Assembly (NCBI GenBank): GCA_947302675.1
Contig: CAMYWI010000050.1
Location: 1-7,911 of the forward strand
Source: an uncultured Selenomonadales bacterium
GTDB taxonomy: Bacteria > Bacillota_C > Negativicutes > Selenomonadales > Selenomonadaceae
DNA length: 7,911 nt
Direction: 5' to 3'
This document shows, piece by piece, positions 1 through 4,667 of this stretch (position 1 is its first letter; every line of letters begins with the position of its first letter). Both the position numbers and the translations under genes were made by a program. The notes beneath the pieces are model-generated. The model made no database searches, was not told the origin of the DNA, and saw only the letters and a list, made by a program, of their open reading frames with translations.

Positions 1-272
1 TCTTTAAAAAATCTTGCTTAAGTTTCTGCGACGGCTAGTGAATAGAGATCGCCCGTTGCCTTGCGGCAGCCGCGACCGTTCGCGTCGTTTCGGCTATCAA
101 TCCTCCTTTTGAATTCGATTTTGTTCGACTCGCAAGCGTATTTTAACATACCGATCAATTTTTGTCGATCCTTTCAAACATTAAAATTTGATAAGTTTTT
201 TTGCGAATTTATATTTGCAAGTTAAAAGCGGCTGTGCTATAGTTTCGACGAAAATTTTTTTGATATGGAGAA
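1..272. other. Intergenic region upstream of the first glycosyltransferase
   Basis: No convincing gene is visible here. Bases 1-110 are relatively GC-rich and can fold: GCGACGG at 28-34 can pair with CCGTTGC at 53-59, and GCCG at 69-72 can pair with CGGC at 91-94 around an inner GCGA/TCGC hairpin. From about 110 to 272 the sequence turns strongly AT-rich, as expected of a promoter region. On the minus strand a 43-codon frame (149 down to 18, ATG to TAA) is open but lacks a well-spaced ribosome binding site. A strong AAAAGGAGG on the minus strand (110-102) has no ATG or GTG at a usable distance downstream; the only nearby start is a TTG one base away that opens a 21-codon frame. Confidence 0.5.
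215..243 (+). promoter_or_regulatory. Predicted sigma-70-type promoter of the glycosyltransferase operon
   Basis: TTGCAA (215-220) and TATAGT (238-243) are separated by exactly 17 nt. The -10 box is preceded by TG at 235-236 and one base, an extended -10 motif. Transcription would start near 250, giving a short leader before the GGAG at 267-270. A second, weaker pair, TTGATA (188-193) and TATATT (210-215), lies just upstream with 16-nt spacing. The call is from sequence pattern only. Confidence 0.6.
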
Positions 273-278
273 ATGATA

Positions 279-1415
279 ATGGCGAATAAAAATAAAATAC
301 CAAAGAAGATGACGCAAGCCGTCGCGCCCACGAATATTCCGCGCTTACCAGCTGTGTCGATTGTCTTGCCAATGTACAATGCGCAACGATATATAGAAAC
401 TTGCGTGCGGAGCGTGTTGGGGCAGACGTTCGGCGACTTTGAATTGATTTGCATTGACGATTGCTCGACCGACGACACGTTGAAAATCGTCGTGGCGTTG
501 GCGCAAAATGACCCGCGCATTAAAATCGTTAAGCTACCGAAAAATTCAGGCGGGGCGAGCGAGCCGCGCAATACCGGAATAAGAATAAGTCGCGGAAAAT
601 ATCTTGCCTTCCTCGACGCCGACGACATGTATACGCCGACCGCTCTTCAGGAACTCGTTAGCGTCGCCGAGAAATTTAAAGCCGATGTCGTGCATACCGA
701 GCAGGTTTACTTCCCCGAAAACCAGACGATTGACGTGACGCCGCAAACGAAGTTCACGACCTTTAGCAAGGAGAAGGGCGGCTTTTGCAAGGAGGCTTTT
801 CTTGAGACTAATAATCTTGCCGAGCGCGTGCAAATGTTTTACAAGGGACGATTCTTTGGCTGGGTTCACAACAAACTTTATCGCCGCGATTTTCTTATGG
901 AGAAAAATCTGCACTTCGCCAATTTGTTGACGTCGGAGGACATTGTTTTTTACTTCCAAGTTCTTTGCACTGCGCCGCGCATTGTTCGCGTCCCGAATAT
1001 CGTTTACATTTACCGCCACAATCCCGGTTCAATTACGCGCAGAATGGTTTCGATTGAGGAGTCTCTGCACGCGCTGACGCATTTGATGATTGAAGGCTCG
1101 AAAATTCTGGATGACTTCATGAGCGGCTTTGAGTTCTTTGTTAAAAATCCGAACTATCGCCAGTTGCCGATTGATTATATCATTCAGCAGCATTTGATTT
1201 GGACGCAACGTTTTTATGAGAAGTACACGCCCGCGCAGTTGGATGCCGCCGTGCGCAAGGAGCTGAAAAAATATTGCGGGGACTTCACGCCGTTTTTCGC
1301 TTACATTTACGGCGCGATACATTCTTATCGTCAGCGGCTCCTCAAGTACGATAAGGAGCTTAAAGAGTTGCAAGCTAAGGTGACACTCCCCACGCCTAAA
1401 GGCGGGGGTTTCTGA
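279..1415 (+). CDS. Family 2 glycosyltransferase (GT-A fold), C-terminus altered by IS insertion
   Basis: This is a 378-residue cytoplasmic GT2 enzyme that probably transfers a sugar from a nucleotide-sugar donor during capsule, LPS or other surface glycan assembly; donor and acceptor cannot be read from the sequence. The GT-A domain starts at VSIVLPMYN (about 26-34). It continues with IDDCSTDD (DD at 60-61, nucleotide binding), LDADD (DAD at 113-115, the metal-binding DXD motif) and SEDI (ED at 220-221, the likely catalytic base region). There is no signal peptide or membrane span. The C-terminal third is helical and family-specific, ending in a charged heptad-like stretch. I chose ATG 279 over ATG 273 because GGAG (267-270) lies 8 nt from 279 but only 2 nt from 273. 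Residues 368-378 (VTLPTPKGGGF) and the TGA stop are encoded by the right end of the adjacent IS element. The enzyme is paralogous to the gene at 2515. Confidence 0.92.
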   Translation: MANKNKIPKKMTQAVAPTNIPRLPAVSIVLPMYNAQRYIETCVRSVLGQTFGDFELICIDDCSTDDTLKIVVALAQNDPRIKIVKLPKNSGGASEPRNTGIRISRGKYLAFLDADDMYTPTALQELVSVAEKFKADVVHTEQVYFPENQTIDVTPQTKFTTFSKEKGGFCKEAFLETNNLAERVQMFYKGRFFGWVHNKLYRRDFLMEKNLHFANLLTSEDIVFYFQVLCTAPRIVRVPNIVYIYRHNPGSITRRMVSIEESLHALTHLMIEGSKILDDFMSGFEFFVKNPNYRQLPIDYIIQQHLIWTQRFYEKYTPAQLDAAVRKELKKYCGDFTPFFAYIYGAIHSYRQRLLKYDKELKELQAKVTLPTPKGGGF

Positions 1416-1550
1416 TTTTCAATTAAATACTTTAGGCTCGACATTAATTGCCGCAAGGTCTCGCGAACACTTGTTGCCACCGGCATTTAACAAAATCAGC
1501 AACGCGACTTTCGTCGTGGCTGGTGCCTCAGCTACTACTACTTCAGGCTC
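1380..1550 (-). ncRNA. Possible omega-RNA (reRNA) scaffold at the IS right end
   Basis: TnpB nucleases use an RNA from the 3' end of tnpB through the transposon right end, with the guide lying just beyond the element. In this window that segment runs from the tnpB stop to the right-end hairpin (CCCC-CGCC-TTTA-GGCG-T-GGGG on the minus strand). A guide would then continue from 1379 downward into the 3' end of the first glycosyltransferase. Position and terminal hairpin fit the family, but no transcript can be demonstrated from sequence, and the partner TnpB in this copy is broken. Confidence 0.35.
1388..1408 (-). repeat. Right-end subterminal hairpin of the IS element
   Basis: On the minus strand the order is CCCC, CGCC, loop TTTA, GGCG, an unpaired T (1392), GGGG. 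The two 4-bp stem blocks are perfect and separated only by the single extruded T. This is the architecture bound by TnpA_Y1 transposases of the IS200/IS605 family. It overlaps the last codons of the first glycosyltransferase. On the plus strand the stem is followed by GTTTCTGATTTTC, so it could also act as a weak terminator. Confidence 0.8.
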
Positions 1551-2387
1551 ACGCCGTCCGTAGATACTTTTGCTCTTTTATCGGCGTCGTTATGCAGATT
1601 CTACTGTTTAAGCCTAAGCTTAAAATATTTCTCGCGCCTTGTATATCTCTGTGCGCCTCGTAGCCGCAACTGCACCGATAATTTCGACTGTTGCATTTAT
1701 GCCGCCGTCCACATACTGGGCAAGTCTGCGTCGAATACGCCTCGCTGATTTTTTCAAGCACGATTCCGACCGACGCCAATTTATACGTTAAATACTCCAA
1801 ATGTTTGCCGAAATTCCACCGCGATAACTTTTGGCTCACTATTCGACGTCTATTCCGCAAATCACGTCGGATTGAACTGCAGGAGCATTTTCCTTGCCGT
1901 CGTCGATTACTATCGCCAATTTCAACCAGCCGTCCCATACCAAACTTACCTGCTGAACTTTTCCGCGCTTTATCGATTCAACCGTCGACGGAGGCAATTT
2001 CACTTCGATTTGCTTTTGCCTTTTGCCCGCGAACGTCCCCAAGCTCAACTTCAAACGGTTGCGGGTGAGCTTAAAACTGTCTGCTTTCCACGTCGTTGGA
2101 AAATTCCTTTTGCGCCGTCACGGATATTTATTTGCTAATCCGTTATCTCTGGCTGATTTTGTAGCCAGACAAGCGGCACAATATTTGTCGGTCACGGCTT
2201 GCACGCTTTGAGAATTTATCGGATACAAACCTTTCAAAGATTTTTGCAAGTCGTCTTTGGAGCGAAGTTCTTCTCTTTGTAATTCTAAAATTTTATTCCA
2301 GACGAGAGCGGAAATACGATTGCAGGCAAAAAGTCGATTCAAATCTTCTTGACTGCATTTAAATCGGGATTTTATTGCTCGTTTCAA
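1549..2387 (-). pseudogene. tnpB: Broken tnpB (RNA-guided endonuclease, Cas12 ancestor family)
   Basis: Translation begins plausibly at TTG 2387, 6 nt after a strong AAAGGGGGT (2402-2394). The N-terminal part (KRAIKSRFKCSQEDLNRLF) and middle are typical TnpB. An in-frame TGA at 2120-2118 follows NKYP; the same frame then resumes family-like sequence (NFPTTWKADSFKLTRNRLKL) to RuvC-I GIDVE, which is followed at once by TAG (1841-1839). Another frame then gives the late part of TnpB: LSRWNFGKHLEYLTYKL, zinc finger CPVCG...CSCG, and RuvC-III HRDIQGARNIL. The segment between RuvC-I and that helix, which carries the RuvC-II glutamate, is missing, roughly 100-110 codons judged from usual family length. 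The product cannot be an active nuclease. After the TGA at 1551-1549 an overlapping frame stays open to 1419 and may be the original C-terminus. Confidence 0.88.
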
Positions 2388-2410
2388 CAAATCACCCCCT
2401 TTCGGCAAAA

Positions 2411-2419
2411 ATTATATCA
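2411..2419 (-). promoter_or_regulatory. Extended -10 promoter element of tnpB
   Basis: Minus-strand TGATATAAT is a perfect TATAAT -10 box (2416-2411) with the TGn extension. It is placed so that the transcript would start near 2404, just before the tnpB ribosome binding site at 2402-2394. The -35 position (GTAGTT, 2439-2434) is poor, as is common with extended -10 promoters. Confidence 0.45.
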
Positions 2420-2449
2420 GAAATTCAAGAAAAAACTACGCCACTTCAT

Positions 2450-2474
2450 CCCCATAGCTGAAACAAGGGGCTTT
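2450..2474 (-). repeat. Left-end subterminal hairpin of the IS element with AAAG guide-like foot
   Basis: On the minus strand AAAG (2474-2471) is followed by CCCC (2470-2467), a 13-nt interior containing AGCTAT, then GGGG (2453-2450). The arrangement AAAG-CCCC...AGCTAT-GGGG closely resembles the IS608 left-end structure, where AAAG selects the TTAC target. The inner stem is imperfect compared with the right end. An additional outer pairing, CGCCAC (2439-2444) with GTGGCG (2476-2481), could enclose the whole structure. Confidence 0.65.
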
Positions 2475-2489
2475 CGTGGCGCGATTTTG

Positions 2490-2493
2490 GTAA
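2490..2493 (-). other. TTAC target site flanking the IS left end
   Basis: The minus strand reads TTAC immediately before the proposed element start at 2489. It is 15 nt upstream of the AAAG foot of the left hairpin. In IS608 the host TTAC is retained next to the left end after insertion and is needed for excision. These bases (GTAA on the plus strand) would contribute to the restored end of the upstream glycosyltransferase gene after excision. Confidence 0.6.
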
Positions 2494-2514
2494 GATAAAT
2501 TTGGAGTGTGGAAA

Positions 2515-3645
2515 ATGTCAAAGAAAAAAAATTTGCGCGGCGTCTCGAAGGAATTGCCGCTCGTGAGCGTCGTGATTCCAATGTTCAATTCGGCGAAGTT
2601 CATACCACAGACGCTAGAGAGTTTGCTTTACCAGACGTTCACGAATTTTGAAGTCGTCGTGGTGGATGACTGCTCGACCGATAACAGCGTTGAAGTCGTC
2701 GAGAGCTTTGCGGAAAAATTCGGCGGGCGTCTTCACGTTATCAAGCTCCCGAAAAATACCGGAACGCCCGGACTGCCGCGCAACGTCGGAATTCAATTCG
2801 CGCACGGAAAATATATCGCCTTCCTCGACAGCGACGACCTCTACACCAAAACCGCGCTGGCGGAGCTGACGACGCTTGCCGAAAATTTTAATGCGGAAGT
2901 CGTTCACATGCAAAGTAATTTTATTCTTTGGGGCGGCAAGTACAAGAGTATCGACGAAGCCGCTATGACGGACATGGGCGAATTGACCAACCCGAAAAAT
3001 TTTACTCTGCAATCGTATCACAAGGCAAAATTATCCGCGCCGACCCTTGAGCAGGAAGACGTTGCGGCGCGTGTTCGCAAGTGGATAGCCTCCGCGCCGA
3101 ATGATTTTTGGGCAACGTGGCTGTCATTTTATCGGCGGGACTTTTTAATCACCAATCAAATTTTTTTCCCGCCAATGCTGACTTGTGAAGATGTCACGTT
3201 TGCATTTGAGGCTTTGTGCTTGGCGAAAAGGTATTTGAACGTTCCAAACGCCGTGAATATTATCAGACCGCGCGAAGGCTCCGTTTCTCGCGACGCGCAA
3301 CAAATCAATTTGAATCAGCACGTGCATAAAAGAATCAGCGCGTTGAATAGCGGGTTCAATGAGTTTGAAAAGGTCATGGGCAAGATAAAATTTTTCGCGG
3401 AGCACCCCGATTATCGCTATGCCGTGCTTAGGTGGTTCGCCAATTTCAGAATCCCGCTTACACTCGCGCTTTACACGAAATTTCCGATTCACCAGCTCAA
3501 CGAGATTTTGCGGAAGGAATTTCAGCCCGACGACGCGGCGTTGAGCGCGTATCTTTTCAATATGGTCAATGTTTATCAGTTGCAGATAATTAAACTTCAA
3601 CGGGAACTCAAAAAGTTAAAAAGTTCCGAGCCGCTTAAATCTTGA
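2515..3645 (+). CDS. Family 2 glycosyltransferase (GT-A fold), second paralogue
   Basis: This is a 376-residue cytoplasmic GT2 enzyme, paralogous to the gene at 279. Motifs in order: VSVVIPMFN (17-25), VDDCSTDN (DD at 51-52), LDSDD (DSD at 105-107, DXD metal site) and CEDVTF (ED at 225-226). The loop after the DXD region differs in length and sequence from the first paralogue, and the C-terminal helical part is diverged, so a different acceptor or donor is likely. I chose ATG 2515 over GTG 2506 because GGAG (2503-2506) lies 8 nt upstream of 2515 and overlaps the GTG. No strong promoter lies directly upstream (only TAAGAT at 2491-2496 with a poor -35), in keeping with former co-transcription with the first glycosyltransferase before the IS arrived. 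The 3' end overlaps the convergent minus-strand gene by 11 bp. Confidence 0.92.
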   Translation: MSKKKNLRGVSKELPLVSVVIPMFNSAKFIPQTLESLLYQTFTNFEVVVVDDCSTDNSVEVVESFAEKFGGRLHVIKLPKNTGTPGLPRNVGIQFAHGKYIAFLDSDDLYTKTALAELTTLAENFNAEVVHMQSNFILWGGKYKSIDEAAMTDMGELTNPKNFTLQSYHKAKLSAPTLEQEDVAARVRKWIASAPNDFWATWLSFYRRDFLITNQIFFPPMLTCEDVTFAFEALCLAKRYLNVPNAVNIIRPREGSVSRDAQQINLNQHVHKRISALNSGFNEFEKVMGKIKFFAEHPDYRYAVLRWFANFRIPLTLALYTKFPIHQLNEILRKEFQPDDAALSAYLFNMVNVYQLQIIKLQRELKKLKSSEPLKS

Positions 3646-4654
3646 CAAAGCTCGCACTCAACTCAAGAATTTTTATTCCGAAAACCTCAAGAATTTTGGC
3701 GAAGTCGGCGGCTGTCCCGTCGAAGTCAATATCAAGCTCAAGACTCGTGCTGAGCTTGCGGGCAAAGGCATCGTTCACGCCCGAAATATTTTTAATACGT
3801 TCGCTGACGAGGCTCAACGTGCCGCCCAAGCTCTCGAACGTATTTTTTGTTATCAGCAAAGTCAAATGACGTTCGATCTGCGCGGCGGACTTCAATGCGG
3901 CTAAAGAAATTTCGTTGCCGGCTCGTCGCCCCGCCATTTTTAAAGCGTCGCTGCTGTCGATAAACGCGCCGCCGCCCGTCGCCGTGCCCGCGAAAATTAT
4001 CTCGCCCGTGTTCAACTCAATCATGCGACTCGCAACTTTAACTTCGTCGGGCAAAATCTTAACCTCCGCCACGACAAGGCAATCTGCATGAAAATCATTC
4101 GCCAGCGTTTGATAAAGTTCGTCGTCAGCGGCAGTGAGCATTCGCAGTTGAACCGCGTTATTCACGTGCGCAAGGTCAACCGTTCGCGAAAAGCCTTGAC
4201 GTTTCAGCGCGGCAATAATTTCGTTCTCGACTTCGGAATAGCGTTGCTTGTTTGAATCAAGAGCGATAACCGCCACGCGCGGATTATCCGCGTTCACGTC
4301 GACCAGTGATTTTTTCTCAAGCTCGGTGAGGCGCGAGGAAATTTTTTTGTCGTCAAGCTCGGCGGCAATCTCGACGACGTAAATCCCGTTCTCGACGCGG
4401 CTTGAAATTATCTCGTAACTTGAAATTAAACCCGCGCTGTCAACTGAAACTTTATCCGCAATGAGCATTGAACTTTCCGTGCGCGTCTTGGCTTTGATTG
4501 ACGCCCCAAATTTTTTCTCAATCGCCGCCCGCATTGCGTTATGAATTGCCGTGCGCTCGTCAATGCCGCGCCCGACCGCGTGGATATTTTCAGCTGAACA
4601 TGTCGCCACGTTCAAAAAAAATATCGCCGCTATTAGCGATAAAAATTTTTTCAT
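3635..4654 (-). CDS. Secreted protein with FlgT/LPP20-like N-terminal region, unknown role
   Basis: This 339-residue protein starts with a Sec signal peptide (MKKFLSLIAAIFFLNVATCSA, cleavage probably after A21; the Cys at 19 is not in a good lipobox). Three regions follow. About 22-105 has the alpha-beta pattern of FlgT-N/LPP20-type domains (AVGRGIDERTAIHNAMRAAI). About 125-225 resembles a CsgG/TolB-N-like fold (RVAVIALD, then ADCLVVAEV). About 262-339 is a further alpha-beta module ending in an amphipathic strand. It is probably periplasmic or envelope-associated, possibly a partner of an outer-membrane or motility structure; this is inference from fold-like patterns, not recognised identity. 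A longer frame reaches 4765, but ATG 4654 is chosen because it begins the signal peptide and has TAAGGAG (4670-4664) 9 nt upstream. That SD overlaps the stop codon of the upstream PBP gene, so the gene is likely last in the telA-PBP operon. Confidence 0.8.
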   Translation of the reverse strand: MKKFLSLIAAIFFLNVATCSAENIHAVGRGIDERTAIHNAMRAAIEKKFGASIKAKTRTESSMLIADKVSVDSAGLISSYEIISSRVENGIYVVEIAAELDDKKISSRLTELEKKSLVDVNADNPRVAVIALDSNKQRYSEVENEIIAALKRQGFSRTVDLAHVNNAVQLRMLTAADDELYQTLANDFHADCLVVAEVKILPDEVKVASRMIELNTGEIIFAGTATGGGAFIDSSDALKMAGRRAGNEISLAALKSAAQIERHLTLLITKNTFESLGGTLSLVSERIKNISGVNDAFARKLSTSLELDIDFDGTAADFAKILEVFGIKILELSASFVKI

Positions 4655-4667
4655 AAACCAAAACTCC

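Larger units (their letters stand above)
1380..2489 (-). mobile_element. IS200/IS605-family element (IS1341-like, tnpB only, decayed)
   Basis: Read on the minus strand, the element starts just after a TTAC tetranucleotide (2493-2490). It runs through a left-end hairpin (2474-2450), a broken tnpB and a non-coding 3' tail. It ends about 8 nt after a right-end hairpin (1408-1388), at GTCAC (1384-1380). IS608-type elements insert 3' of TTAC, use an AAAG guide at the foot of the left hairpin, and have no terminal inverted repeats or target duplication; TTAC and AAAG (2474-2471) are both present here. No tnpA (Y1 transposase) is encoded, so movement would need a transposase in trans. The exact right end is inferred. 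Ending the element at 1380 gives a precise junction that restores a stop codon for the upstream gene; 1379 would also give a stop. The element is shorter than expected because of an internal tnpB deletion. Confidence 0.82.

Noticed and set aside
98..110. AAAAGGAGGATTG on the minus strand as the start of a gene leaving the window at the left
   Set aside because: The TTG is only one base from the SD and its frame stops after 21 codons; the other two frames also stop before the window edge.
1448..2211. Several plus-strand frames inside the IS region
   Set aside because: The minus strand encodes clear TnpB sequence (zinc finger, RuvC motifs) over the same bases; the plus-strand products look like nothing known.
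1549..2387. Domesticated nuclease-dead TnpB-like regulator (TldR type)
   Set aside because: Such proteins keep an intact reading frame, whereas this copy has a nonsense codon and a frameshifting deletion. TGA is also used as an ordinary stop by both glycosyltransferase genes, so recoding is unlikely.
3603..3627. GGAACT/AGTTCC inverted repeat near the end of the second glycosyltransferase as a terminator
   Set aside because: The stem is only 6 bp with a 13-nt loop, lies in coding sequence and is not followed by a T-run on either strand.
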